This document shows positions 8,858 to 17,189 of a DNA stretch of 64,000 nt, one piece after another. Each line of letters opens with the position of its first letter. The first letter of the stretch is position 1. The notes under the pieces are model-generated. The model ran no database searches. It had not been told where the DNA came from and worked only from the letters and a program-made list of their open reading frames with translations. Both the position numbers and the translations under genes were made by a program. This stretch comes from Crocinitomicaceae bacterium (lineage in GTDB: Bacteria; Bacteroidota; Bacteroidia; Flavobacteriales_D; Crocinitomicaceae), in NCBI GenBank assembly GCA_014762645.1, contig JABURP010000031.1, positions 1 through 64,000 on the forward strand, in the 5' to 3' direction.

Positions 8858-9490
8858 TTAGTAATCAATCTGAAAAATTGTACTGTCTCCATTTGCTATG
8901 GTAAAACTTTGACTAAAAAAATCTGTGACACTATTTTTAGTTACTTCCCAATCATATTTATAGTCACCGGCGGGAACAGGAAAAAAAGAACCTTCAAAAT
9001 AATCACATCCGTAATAGATATTTGTTCCATCTCCTTTATTACCAGTCAACCAAGTTCTGGTGTATTCGATTTTATCAGTAGAATCAAAACAATTAGTATT
9101 ATTTAAAATGAATTTTAAGTAACCACATGCTGCATATTTAAAATTCACCGCATTGTTTTCTCCGTATGTCAGTGGCTCCTGTATAGAAACCTCAGTGTAA
9201 CATATATTATCAGGTGTTTCAATGCCCAGATTGTATTTTCTGTTCTCCTTCATTTTTAACTCAAAAGATGCAGCGCCGTTTTCATCAAGAACGCCGCTTG
9301 CAACTGTATTACTCTTGACTTCAAAAAATGGTGTCCAGGTTTCAACCACTGAATATTGCATGCCGGCATAGGCAGTGCCACTTCCGGTGATATAATCCTC
9401 CGCCTGAATGACAACTGTTGTTTTTTTCTTGCAGGCCGTGACACCTGACAGTAAAATGATCAGAAAAAGTATGTTTTGGGTGAGTCGCAT
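8858..9490 (-). CDS. Lipoprotein C of the mosaic cluster
   Basis: A 210-residue lipoprotein. It has the same signal peptide as the gene at 7496-8041 (lipobox LSGVTAC). Its central domain (about residues 27-95) is nearly identical to that of the next gene, and a more divergent C-terminal domain carries the same NxNCF...AGDYKYDWEVT pattern as the other members. The DNA identity with the next gene is confined to one tract (9231-9361), while flanking codons differ at many silent sites. This is the pattern expected from gene conversion. No enzymatic motif seen. Confidence 0.72.
   Translation of the reverse strand: MRLTQNILFLIILLSGVTACKKKTTVVIQAEDYITGSGTAYAGMQYSVVETWTPFFEVKSNTVASGVLDENGAASFELKMKENRKYNLGIETPDNICYTEVSIQEPLTYGENNAVNFKYAACGYLKFILNNTNCFDSTDKIEYTRTWLTGNKGDGTNIYYGCDYFEGSFFPVPAGDYKYDWEVTKNSVTDFFSQSFTIANGDSTIFQIDY
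9231..9361. repeat. Gene-conversion tract, copy 1 (lipoprotein C)
   Basis: By eye this 131-base segment differs at one position from 9997-10127, while the adjoining 59 bases on the high-coordinate side differ at roughly a quarter of positions. The abrupt change in identity inside otherwise homologous coding sequence marks a probable recent conversion tract between lipoproteins C and D. Confidence 0.8.
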
Positions 9491-9547
9491 GTTGGACTAA
9501 TATACGGAGATTGCTGAAAATGAGCAATTAAACATCAATTATTGATC
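9428..9547. repeat. Direct repeat copy 2: lipoprotein signal peptide plus leader
   Basis: Second copy of the signal-peptide and leader segment described at 7979-8098, here in front of lipoprotein C. Identity is highest from the lipobox codons to about 55 bases upstream of the ATG and declines beyond that. Confidence 0.8.
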
Positions 9548-9596
9548 TCATAGCGTACCCCCAGCTGGGAAAATGAAAAATATTTTTATTTTTACT

Positions 9597-10247
9597 CTAA
9601 TACTCTATTAAATAAGTTGTACTATCATTCCCAAATACTGTAAATGTATCTGTACCAGTAGTAGTACCGCTCGTTCTTTCAACCATCCACTCGATAGTAT
9701 AGTTTCCTACTGGCCTATCATAATATACAGGAACAGTTGCATCTTGACACCCCGTTAAAGGTGAATACTCATTATTCCAATATCCTAAATAAGTATAGAT
9801 TTCAGTATCTGCCGTGTAGTAATACCAAAACTTAAACTCATCTTCAGGTCCCTCACAATTAACGTTTTTAAAATTTATATTGAATTGTCCACACTGTAAA
9901 AAATCAAAATTCACTAAATTGTTTTCCCCATGTGTAAGAGGTTCCTGTATGGTAACCTCAGAGTAACATATATTGTCAGGTGTTTCAATGCCTAAATTGT
10001 ATTTTCTGTTCTCCTTCATTTTTAACTCAAAAGATGCAGCGCCGTTTTCATCAAGAACGCCGCTTGCAACTGTATTACTCTTTACTTCAAAAAATGGTGT
10101 CCAGGTTTCAACCACTGAATATTGCATACCTGAATAAGCACTACCACTGCCTGTCATATAATCTTCAGCCTGAATAACTACAGTGGTCTTTTTCTTGCAA
10201 GCAGTGATGCTTACCATCAAAATTAGTATGAATGTTAATTTTTTCAT
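9597..10247 (-). CDS. Lipoprotein D of the mosaic cluster
   Basis: A 216-residue lipoprotein with its own signal peptide (MKKLTFILILMVSITAC, Cys17) and a KKKTT tether. The central domain duplicates that of the gene at 8858-9490. The C-terminal domain (NFKNVNCEGPEDEFKFWYYY, then VGNYTIEWMVERTSGTTTGTDTF) instead matches the gene at 8144-8824. It therefore combines modules from two neighbours. It is the most upstream of the four lipoproteins on the minus strand, and gaps of about 30-105 bases separate the members. Function unknown. Confidence 0.72.
   Translation of the reverse strand: MKKLTFILILMVSITACKKKTTVVIQAEDYMTGSGSAYSGMQYSVVETWTPFFEVKSNTVASGVLDENGAASFELKMKENRKYNLGIETPDNICYSEVTIQEPLTHGENNLVNFDFLQCGQFNINFKNVNCEGPEDEFKFWYYYTADTEIYTYLGYWNNEYSPLTGCQDATVPVYYDRPVGNYTIEWMVERTSGTTTGTDTFTVFGNDSTTYLIEY
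9997..10127. repeat. Gene-conversion tract, copy 2 (lipoprotein D)
   Basis: Partner of 9231-9361. It encodes the same part of the central domain in lipoprotein D, with a single difference seen (a T for a G in a Lys/Val-region codon pair near 10081). Confidence 0.8.
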
Positions 10248-10296
10248 TGGAGTTTACTCTCTTAACGGAACGGCATGTTTTCACTCTTAACCTTAT

Positions 10297-12336
10297 CTAT
10301 CTTTTTGCGATTTTTTGCGTTAATTGGACACCATTATTTGTGGTTAAAACACATTGATAAATCCCACTTACCAAATCTGTAACATCAACAACAAATTGGT
10401 TTAAACCTTTGTTCACCTGATCCTGATCAATTATGGTACGAACCTTTCTACCACTCATGTCGTACAGTTCCACTGTGATAGAGCAACTATTTACTGATGT
10501 ATAGTGTAGCGATAATACAGATGAAAGTGGATTGGGGTAAATTATTAATTCATTTTCATACTCGGTTTCTACAGGAATATTTGATACTTGTTCAGAATGA
10601 ACTTCGTTTATTTCGTCTTGCTTTGCTTCCGTATGGTGATTACTGACTTGAACGGATGATTTCCCGCCAGGGATATTACACAAAGCTGGATCAATATAAG
10701 CATGAATTTTAGAGCCATTTGTTAAATGTGTACCCGGTTTAAAGGTTACTGAAGTAGCAGCATAAAAGTCAGACTCTACATTGGGTTCAACTATAAAATC
10801 TTGCGTAGAAATGATGGGCTCTGCAAAAGACTCAGTAACTGAACCTTCTTCAGGCGCTATTACTAAATTACATTTGGAAAAAAAATCCTGATCGTAAACC
10901 ACATCACGGTTGTATAAAGTGAGGTTAGGGCATTCTTTTTCCCATTGGGCTAATACTACTTCAGCGTGACCCCAGTTTTCATAACCATCATATAACAAAG
11001 GGATTGTGGAATAATTTGAGTAGGTGATGGGGTCTAATATTTGAAGATAGTATTGCATTAATGCTGAATATACATCAGTACCTGGGTTTGCACCTTGATA
11101 ATCATCAAATTCGTTTAAAATAATCCAGCACAATGCGCGTTCAGGGGCATATGCTACACAACAATCGGAAAACGGTGAGTCAGTGCCATTAACTAAAAAA
11201 TAAATATATCCGTTATCATGGATTAGATTAGTAAGAGTATTTCTCAATCGGACTAAATCTGATTGTTGAAATGGAGTGTTATTTTGAAATAGATAAAAAT
11301 CCCTCACTAATAAAATATCCATAAACCCATGTCCCACGTCTTCAACAAACTCCTCATATTGACATATTGGGTCACTATCTTCATCTGGTAATCTCCATCC
11401 ATTTTGATACCACCAATAGGCATTGTTTTGAGAGTCATATCTAAAGACAGGCTCTAAATTTGTGGTACTTTGTATTCCATTTTGACACTCGTACTCGACA
11501 TCAGTTTTAAATAAATTAGCTACTATTAGCGATTTATCTAAAAAACTTTGTTCTCCAGAAGTCATTCCTATAAAGAAAAATGCTCTGCTAAAACCAACTT
11601 GTTTGTTTAATGTTGCAGCCTTTCCAGAACCTGGATGTTGGACCAGCCCTAAATTGTCATCCCAAAATCCATTCTGAATAAACCACCATAATGATTCCCC
11701 TACTCGGTCTTGTATAAAATCAGCGTAGTCTCCAAACGTATTGAAATCATTCATATGAGAATAGTTGCAGTATTTAGTTTGGGTTAAATAATTATCTGGA
11801 TTCAGCTCACCAAAAGAATACATACTGAGATTATAAAGCGAATTCTCCTCAATTTTAATTAAATAAACAAAGCGACTTAGCGCACCTAAAATCAGGCCAT
11901 CCCCTTGAAAAAAATTTTCATCTCCCATCCATTTGGGTTCATCAGTTACATTATAATTATTATACTGCTTTTGAATGTCGTGTCTATTCTCTATGACGCA
12001 CAATGATTGCAGAACAAACTTATACAAATAAGCTTTATCCCTAGTCGCTTTATACATAGAGAGGTAACCTTCAAGGACTTTAGACATTCCCTCACCAAAT
12101 ACACCCTCATCATTATCCGGTTCAACACTATCGTAATGGTAAGGAGCAATCGCCTTCCTATTCAAATCGTCATATTTCTCTTTCACATTATAAGCACTGT
12201 AGCTCTGACCGTAAATCGTAAATGGAAGAAATAAAAATATGGCTAATAATAATCGAAAATAATTTCGAATTATGTTATTCAGTAAAATGATGCTTCTAAC
12301 TTGTTTAATAGGAACTGTGTATATAATTAATTTCAT
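10297..12336 (-). CDS. Secreted protein with T9SS type A sorting domain, possible alpha/alpha-toroid enzyme
   Basis: A 679-residue exported protein. After an unusually long N-region the hydrophobic core ends FTIYGQ (about residue 44). Residues about 60-440 are rich in Trp, Tyr and helices (GDGLILGALSRFVYL, GHGFMDILLVRDFYL, YAPERALCWIILNEF), reminiscent of the alpha/alpha-toroid fold of six-hairpin glycosidases and polysaccharide lyases. No catalytic residue can be named. A segment FKPGTHLTNGSKIHAYIDP near 550 is common in Bacteroidota surface proteins. The end (IYPNPLSSVL...GIYQCVLTTNNGVQLTQKIAKR) is a type A sorting domain, so the protein should be exported by the type IX system. Confidence 0.75.
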   Translation of the reverse strand: MKLIIYTVPIKQVRSIILLNNIIRNYFRLLLAIFLFLPFTIYGQSYSAYNVKEKYDDLNRKAIAPYHYDSVEPDNDEGVFGEGMSKVLEGYLSMYKATRDKAYLYKFVLQSLCVIENRHDIQKQYNNYNVTDEPKWMGDENFFQGDGLILGALSRFVYLIKIEENSLYNLSMYSFGELNPDNYLTQTKYCNYSHMNDFNTFGDYADFIQDRVGESLWWFIQNGFWDDNLGLVQHPGSGKAATLNKQVGFSRAFFFIGMTSGEQSFLDKSLIVANLFKTDVEYECQNGIQSTTNLEPVFRYDSQNNAYWWYQNGWRLPDEDSDPICQYEEFVEDVGHGFMDILLVRDFYLFQNNTPFQQSDLVRLRNTLTNLIHDNGYIYFLVNGTDSPFSDCCVAYAPERALCWIILNEFDDYQGANPGTDVYSALMQYYLQILDPITYSNYSTIPLLYDGYENWGHAEVVLAQWEKECPNLTLYNRDVVYDQDFFSKCNLVIAPEEGSVTESFAEPIISTQDFIVEPNVESDFYAATSVTFKPGTHLTNGSKIHAYIDPALCNIPGGKSSVQVSNHHTEAKQDEINEVHSEQVSNIPVETEYENELIIYPNPLSSVLSLHYTSVNSCSITVELYDMSGRKVRTIIDQDQVNKGLNQFVVDVTDLVSGIYQCVLTTNNGVQLTQKIAKR

Positions 12337-12355
12337 TTTGTGAAAAGCCTAAATT

Positions 12356-12721
12356 TTAAGGTTCCTGATCCCAAATGACACGTATTTTTTTCTTGTCACA
12401 AATATCATATTCAAAACATGTATTGCAATCAGCGGTTGAAGTAGCGTCACACATGAAATTACCATTATAATCATAATAAAATGCACCACCGGAACCTGTA
12501 GTAAATTCATAAATTATATCGTTATTATTTAATTCATATTCGGTTATGAGTAGGCACGCCCCTGAAGATTCGCAATGACACACCCCCTTTCTACATTCCT
12601 TTTTTTCTGCTTTGATTCTTTCCTCAAGCCAATTTGGAATATCCGTTGGGTAATCTTTTTGACACCCCAAGAAGACGACTATCAAAACAATTGTAGTCAA
12701 TAATTTAATCGATTTTCCCAT
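12356..12721 (-). CDS. Small cysteine-rich lipoprotein
   Basis: A 121-residue lipoprotein with lipobox VVFLGC (Cys20). The mature part holds eight further cysteines, clustered as CRKGVCHCESSGAC (43-56) and CDATSTADCNTCFEYDIC (about 90-107). Such spacing suggests disulphide bonds or a metal site outside the cytoplasm. No family was recognised. It is one base from the stop of the lipoprotein gene upstream (12723) and precedes the T9SS cargo gene, so it belongs to the same surface-protein cluster. Confidence 0.7.
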   Translation of the reverse strand: MGKSIKLLTTIVLIVVFLGCQKDYPTDIPNWLEERIKAEKKECRKGVCHCESSGACLLITEYELNNNDIIYEFTTGSGGAFYYDYNGNFMCDATSTADCNTCFEYDICDKKKIRVIWDQEP

Positions 12722-12722
12722 A

Positions 12723-13268
12723 CTATTTCACCTTTTCCAGTTCATATATAATATCTACCATACTGTCAATTTCAGCCTGATCATAAGAGCACTGGCTCAA
12801 CTGAAATTTCAACTCTTTGTTTGTCAATCGGAGTATTTTGAAAAAATCTCCATTTAGCTTAAAATCAATAGTTGTCAAAATCATTTCTTTATCATGCATT
12901 TCTTCAGTATCATCACAATCTCCATTGACAAAAGGTTCACTTAAAAAAAATCTCCAGTAGCCATTCCCAGAAAAAAGAGAATCTTCATTATCATCAAGTT
13001 TGACCATCTGAAAATTGTCATAAATAGCCAAATAGTATTTTGTTACATCACCATTAGGATGAGGGTTGTTTTCTTCAGTAAACTCTATAAACTGCTCGTT
13101 AGATAACATGGGTTTCCCTTCAATATTAACCACTTTCCATTTTCCGGTAAAGCGGTTCATTTTTGTTCTAAGAGATATTGCAGGGCCTTCGTCATACTTT
13201 TTGCAAGATGACCATATTGCCAGGGTTATCCCACTTAAGAAAATTATTACTACAAGTTGTTTTGTCAT
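12723..13268 (-). CDS. Lipocalin-like lipoprotein
   Basis: A 181-residue lipoprotein with a lipobox ending SSC (Cys22) and a KKYDEGP tether. The start of the mature domain, RFTGKWKVVNIEG, has the GxW pattern typical of Bacteroidota lipocalin-like proteins. The later strands (YYLAIYDNFQMVKLDD, GNGYWRFF, FKILRLTNKELKF) fit a small beta barrel that reports misfit from a reference state. Ligand unknown. It is followed after one base by the cysteine-rich lipoprotein gene and lies 11 bases downstream of the secreted trimer-like gene, so the three are likely co-transcribed. Confidence 0.65.
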   Translation of the reverse strand: MTKQLVVIIFLSGITLAIWSSCKKYDEGPAISLRTKMNRFTGKWKVVNIEGKPMLSNEQFIEFTEENNPHPNGDVTKYYLAIYDNFQMVKLDDNEDSLFSGNGYWRFFLSEPFVNGDCDDTEEMHDKEMILTTIDFKLNGDFFKILRLTNKELKFQLSQCSYDQAEIDSMVDIIYELEKVK

Positions 13269-13279
13269 ACTTTTACCAG

Positions 13280-14544
13280 TTATTCTTTGAACATCTCTCG
13301 TATTTCATTCATTTGAATTTTTAATTCTTCCAATTCGCTTTTCAATTGTTCATTTTCAGTTTCCAGATCAGAGATTCTGTCATTTAATTGCAACGTATAC
13401 AAGGACTGCTCCTCTATTTTTTCCATTTGCATTTTTTGAATTTCTCCCAGGTTGAGTCCGTTTTCTTCAATTTCGTATGCAGAAGGTAAGCCTGGTAAAT
13501 GGCCATTCCTATTAATATACGAAGAAAGTTCATCCAATGTAAGTAACTGATAATCTTCATCAAACACATAATCCGGCCAGGCATCCAGGTCCACCTTTAT
13601 TTCACGTGTTCTTAACATGCCATTATTATCGAGCTGTAAGAGCTTTGAACCGTTACTACCAAAAACTATAATGGCCTGTCCGGTTCCATTATGCAATACC
13701 AATGAAGGGTCGGATCCCAGATTTTTACTGTAAATGGCTCCTTTATTACTCACCCTAAACCGCACATCACTTTGATTTTGCGTTGTGGCGTTCAAAACTC
13801 CTAATTGGATCAGATCACGTGAATTGGTGATGTCAAAGCCGTTGATCATACCATCTTCATTAGCCGGTATAGCACCAACTTTAAGTCTGTCCAAATGAGC
13901 CATTTCTCTTACGTCAAGAAAATACTGCGGGTCTGAAGTTCGAATGCCAACTTTTACATTTGCACAGGAGTAATTGACAAATATTTTGTTCAACCCATTG
14001 TTCCAGGCAGGTGAAGCTATATCCTGTATGTTACCCTGGCAATCTTTGGAGTACATCAAAGTAATAAGATCCGGGATGTCTACCTTGTATAATTCCCCAC
14101 TAGGTAATTTTGCTAATAATTCTATGTTAGGGTTGTTTATATTAGGAATATAATCCAAGCCGGACATTTTTACATTATCATCAAAAGTAGATTTACCACT
14201 GACGGTCAGTTTGTTGTCTACTTTTACATTATTACCTGCCTGAAGATTTGCACTTATTTCTACACCTCCGTCTACCAATAAGTCGTCGAACATGTAAACT
14301 TTGTTGAAAAAATAGGCTTCTCCCTCAACTCTAAAATCTCCTTCAGTCCGCATGTCTTTTTGAACCCGTAAGGAGTCTTTAACTAAAAGGTTGGAATCTA
14401 CCTTCATGTCACCATTCACATCAAGTCTCGCACTGGGGTTAGATGTATTAATTCCGACATTGCCATTAGTTGGAAAGGTGTTTTGAGCATACAGCCATGT
14501 TCCTGAAACGGAAAAGGCACAGAAAAAAGTATTAACTTCTTCAT
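13280..14544 (-). CDS. Secreted coiled-coil stalk-like protein, signal-peptide region frameshifted
   Basis: A beta-repeat and coiled-coil protein of the Bacteroidota type starting VGINTSNPSARLDVNGD. It shows repeated short beta units in the first 120 residues, a conserved segment WPDYVFDEDYQLLTLDEL, and a C-terminal coiled coil (last 50 residues). An uninterrupted frame opens with GTG at 14419, but conserved sequence continues upstream in frame to YAQNTFPTNG and the hydrophobic FCAFSVSGTWL. The only good start, ATG at 14544 (MKKLILF), is in another frame. Adding one base to the A6 tract at 14523-14528 joins the two parts into a normal signal peptide. The gene is therefore frameshifted, phase-variable, or misread there. 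Confidence 0.72.
14523..14528. repeat. A6 homopolymer at the frameshift point
   Basis: Six adenines on the plus strand (six T on the coding strand) lie in the signal-peptide codons of the secreted stalk-like protein. A tract of seven would restore one continuous frame from the ATG at 14544. Homopolymers are classic sites for slippage and for sequencing error. Confidence 0.6.
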
Positions 14545-14831
14545 AGTTCTAATTTTTGATACGTTTTGGGCTCGGAAGGATTTGTAATTTATTAAAATTT
14601 AGCCAATTAACCCCGTTAAATCACCTCCAAAAGTGAAAATACCGTATTTCCCGCAATGAAAAAACATAGGTATTTCAATAATCGAAAATCTCTGATTTGA
14701 GTATTGATTAGCAGGGGTAATTTACACCATAATAAGACTAGTTACCTACACTGTTTTGTTCAAGGCAATTTTGTTGATGCAAAGGTGAAATTATTGATTT
14801 ACCGGTAAATTGAAACATCAGATAAAAAAAC
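14545..14831. other. AT-rich intergenic region, 287 bases
   Basis: This is the longest gene-free gap in the window. It lies between the proline dehydrogenase stop and the secreted-protein start, both minus strand, and so should hold the promoter of the surface-protein genes. A perfect 14-base palindrome ATTTACCGGTAAAT lies at 14797-14810. No convincing TAnnTTTG promoter, rho-independent terminator or small gene was recognised. Confidence 0.5.
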
Positions 14832-16037
14832 CTACACCGGATGATACTCTTCGCTTCCTTTACGGCGGTTTCTTTCACGGATGATAAGTGCGAGTTCCCT
14901 TCCTACCTGCCCGGCAACAGATGTATTTTCCTGAGCGCGGCGCATTAAGTACGGCATCACCTTCCTCACCGGGCCATAAGGAACATATTTTGCAACATTG
15001 TAACCCGCATTTGCCAGGTTGAAGGAAATATGATCACTCATACCCAGTAATTGCGCAAAATAAATTCTTTTATCGTCCCTGGCAATGCCATTCTCCTCCA
15101 TCAAATCGGTGAGGTATACTGTGCTGTACTCATTGTGAGTTCCCGCACAAAACCAAACTCTGTCCACATTTTTGGTCATGAATCTCAAGGCGGCATTAAA
15201 GTCAAGGTCAGTTGTCGCTTTATCTTTTTGAATGGGATTTGGATAGTTCCGTTCAATGGCACGCTCCATCTCCTTTTCCATATATGCACCTCTGACCAGT
15301 TTTATGCCTAATATAAAGTCTTTTTCCTGGGCTTTTTTAAAGCTTTTTTTCAAAAAATCTAACCGATCAGTTCGGTACATCTGAATGGTATTATACACAA
15401 TGGCTTTCTCCTTGTTGTACTTCTCCATCATGTCATCCGTAAATCGGTCAATGGCATCCTGAAACCAACTGTCTTCAGCGTCTATAAATACCGGAACATC
15501 TCTTTCGTATCCTTCCTTGCAAATAGCGTCTACACGATTCAGCACCAACTGCCACTCTTCTTTCTCCTCCTCTGTCAGGTTTTCTTCTCCGGCATTAGCT
15601 TTTTCAAGAAGTTTGGTTCGGCAAATACCGGTTGGTTTAAATACAGCAAATGGAATATTTTCGTTTCCCTGGGCTTTTTGAATCGTTGCAATAATTTGAT
15701 CCCGCGTGTGATCTAGCTCCTCTTTTTCCTCCATTCCTTCTACCGAGTAATCCAGAATGGTTCCAATATTAAATTGAGCCAGTTCTGCTATCTTGGTATC
15801 ACAATCATCAATGGTTTCTCCTCCACAAAATTGTCGAAAAATGGTTTTTTTGACCATCCCTTTAATAGGTAGTCTTAGAGCAAATGCCACCTTCTGAAGG
15901 ACATTTCCGAATTTTACGAGCCCCGGTTTGGATATCATCTTGAATAACCGGTGTGCCCAAAGCAATTCTTTGTCCGACTTGCCTGCAAATGCAATCTCAG
16001 TATCGTCAAACGAAAGCATGGTTGCAAAGATGATCAT
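14832..16037 (-). CDS. Proline dehydrogenase
   Basis: A 401-residue FAD-dependent proline dehydrogenase that oxidises proline to pyrroline-5-carboxylate at the membrane. The barrel shows the family signatures: FIDAEDSWFQ, NTIQMYRTDRLDFL, the substrate/FAD segment KLVRGAYMEKE, and the C-terminal VPYGPVRKVMPYLMRRAQEN containing the arginine pair that binds the proline carboxylate. It is the stand-alone type and lacks the aldehyde dehydrogenase domain of PutA. The ATG at 16037 is used, with an alternative ATG at residue 7. It is divergent from aroB, with 87 bases between the starts. Confidence 0.93.
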   Translation of the reverse strand: MIIFATMLSFDDTEIAFAGKSDKELLWAHRLFKMISKPGLVKFGNVLQKVAFALRLPIKGMVKKTIFRQFCGGETIDDCDTKIAELAQFNIGTILDYSVEGMEEKEELDHTRDQIIATIQKAQGNENIPFAVFKPTGICRTKLLEKANAGEENLTEEEKEEWQLVLNRVDAICKEGYERDVPVFIDAEDSWFQDAIDRFTDDMMEKYNKEKAIVYNTIQMYRTDRLDFLKKSFKKAQEKDFILGIKLVRGAYMEKEMERAIERNYPNPIQKDKATTDLDFNAALRFMTKNVDRVWFCAGTHNEYSTVYLTDLMEENGIARDDKRIYFAQLLGMSDHISFNLANAGYNVAKYVPYGPVRKVMPYLMRRAQENTSVAGQVGRELALIIRERNRRKGSEEYHPV

Positions 16038-16124
16038 TTTTTAAATTCAATCGACACTAATTTTCAAGAGAATTATTCGTCTTCTAAAATTGAATTTTAG
16101 GGAAACTAATTACCTTTACATCCT

Positions 16125-17189
16125 GTGTTTGAGAACCTCACATATAACCAATCCACCATACACTTTGGAATCTTAGGAAAATCTCAGTTTGAAGAAATTC
16201 TAACAGAAGACTTTGCAGACGCAAAAAAAGTGATCATTACAGATGAAAATGTGTACCATTTGTGGATACAGGATCTCACCACGAATTATCCTGAATTGGC
16301 TAACGCAGAAATCATTCAGATTCCTGCAGGTGAAGAGTACAAATCTATTGATGTTTGTACGCAAATTTGGAGCGCACTATCAGAGTATCAAATCGGCAGA
16401 AATGACCTGATTATTAACTTTGGCGGTGGTGTTATCACAGATATTGGCGGGTTTGTTGCTTCTTGCTTTAAGAGAGGGTTAAAATTCATAAATATCCCTA
16501 CTACCTTACTTTCAATGGTTGATGCATCTGTAGGTGGCAAGACAGGAGTGGATTTGGGGCCTTATAAGAATCAAATTGGTGTTTTCTCAGATGCCGAACA
16601 TGTTTTTATAGATGACCGATACCTGGAAACGTTACCCAATGACGAGCTAAAATCAGGTTATGCAGAAATGCTTAAACATGGACTTATTGCAGATAAAAGT
16701 TACTGGAACGACCTCCGGGAATTTGATCCTGTTAATACTGAGAACTACCTTGAATTCATTTACCGCTCAGTTCTAATTAAGAAACGGATTGTAGAAAAAG
16801 ACAGCAAAGAATCAGGGCTGAGAAAAGTGCTAAATTTTGGACATACAATTGGTCATGGGCTGGAAGGCTTTTGCCTGAAAAATGATATGCCCGTTTTACA
16901 TGGTTACGCCGTAGCGTCCGGCATGTTGGCAGAAGCATATATATCCTGTGAAAAAGCGTTGATCTCCAAACAGGAATATGATGATATTCGAAGTACCTTA
17001 TCCCAATCCTTTTCACCTGTTCATATTGCTGATAACGATTTTAAAGAGGTGATTAAACTCATGCACAACGACAAGAAGAACAAAGGCGGCGTGATCCAAT
17101 TTTCCCTGATCAATGGAATTGGTAAATGCCTCTATGACCAGGAAGCCAACGACAAACTGGTGTTGAACGCACTGGAATCAATCATTTAA
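16125..17189 (+). CDS. aroB: 3-dehydroquinate synthase
   Basis: AroB closes the ring of DAHP to 3-dehydroquinate in the shikimate pathway, using NAD and a metal ion. The 354-residue protein has GGGVITDIGGFVAS (NAD loop), the PTTLLSMVDASVGGKTGVD signature, the metal ligands in AEMLKHGL, NFGHTIGHGLE and LHGYAVASGM, and a C-terminal KNKGGVIQFSL segment. The start is GTG at 16125 (GTG TTT GAG); no ATG lies in frame upstream. The 3' end overlaps the convergent histidine kinase gene by 12 bases. Confidence 0.96.
   Translation: MFENLTYNQSTIHFGILGKSQFEEILTEDFADAKKVIITDENVYHLWIQDLTTNYPELANAEIIQIPAGEEYKSIDVCTQIWSALSEYQIGRNDLIINFGGGVITDIGGFVASCFKRGLKFINIPTTLLSMVDASVGGKTGVDLGPYKNQIGVFSDAEHVFIDDRYLETLPNDELKSGYAEMLKHGLIADKSYWNDLREFDPVNTENYLEFIYRSVLIKKRIVEKDSKESGLRKVLNFGHTIGHGLEGFCLKNDMPVLHGYAVASGMLAEAYISCEKALISKQEYDDIRSTLSQSFSPVHIADNDFKEVIKLMHNDKKNKGGVIQFSLINGIGKCLYDQEANDKLVLNALESII

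Noticed and set aside
9256-9527. Minus-strand open frames of 61-62 residues inside lipoprotein C
   Set aside because: Shadow frames in the duplicated tract; the lipoprotein frame has the lipobox and matches its paralogues.
14797-14810. ATTTACCGGTAAAT palindrome as a terminator of proline dehydrogenase
   Set aside because: The palindrome has no loop and no T-run; it is kept only as an unexplained site.
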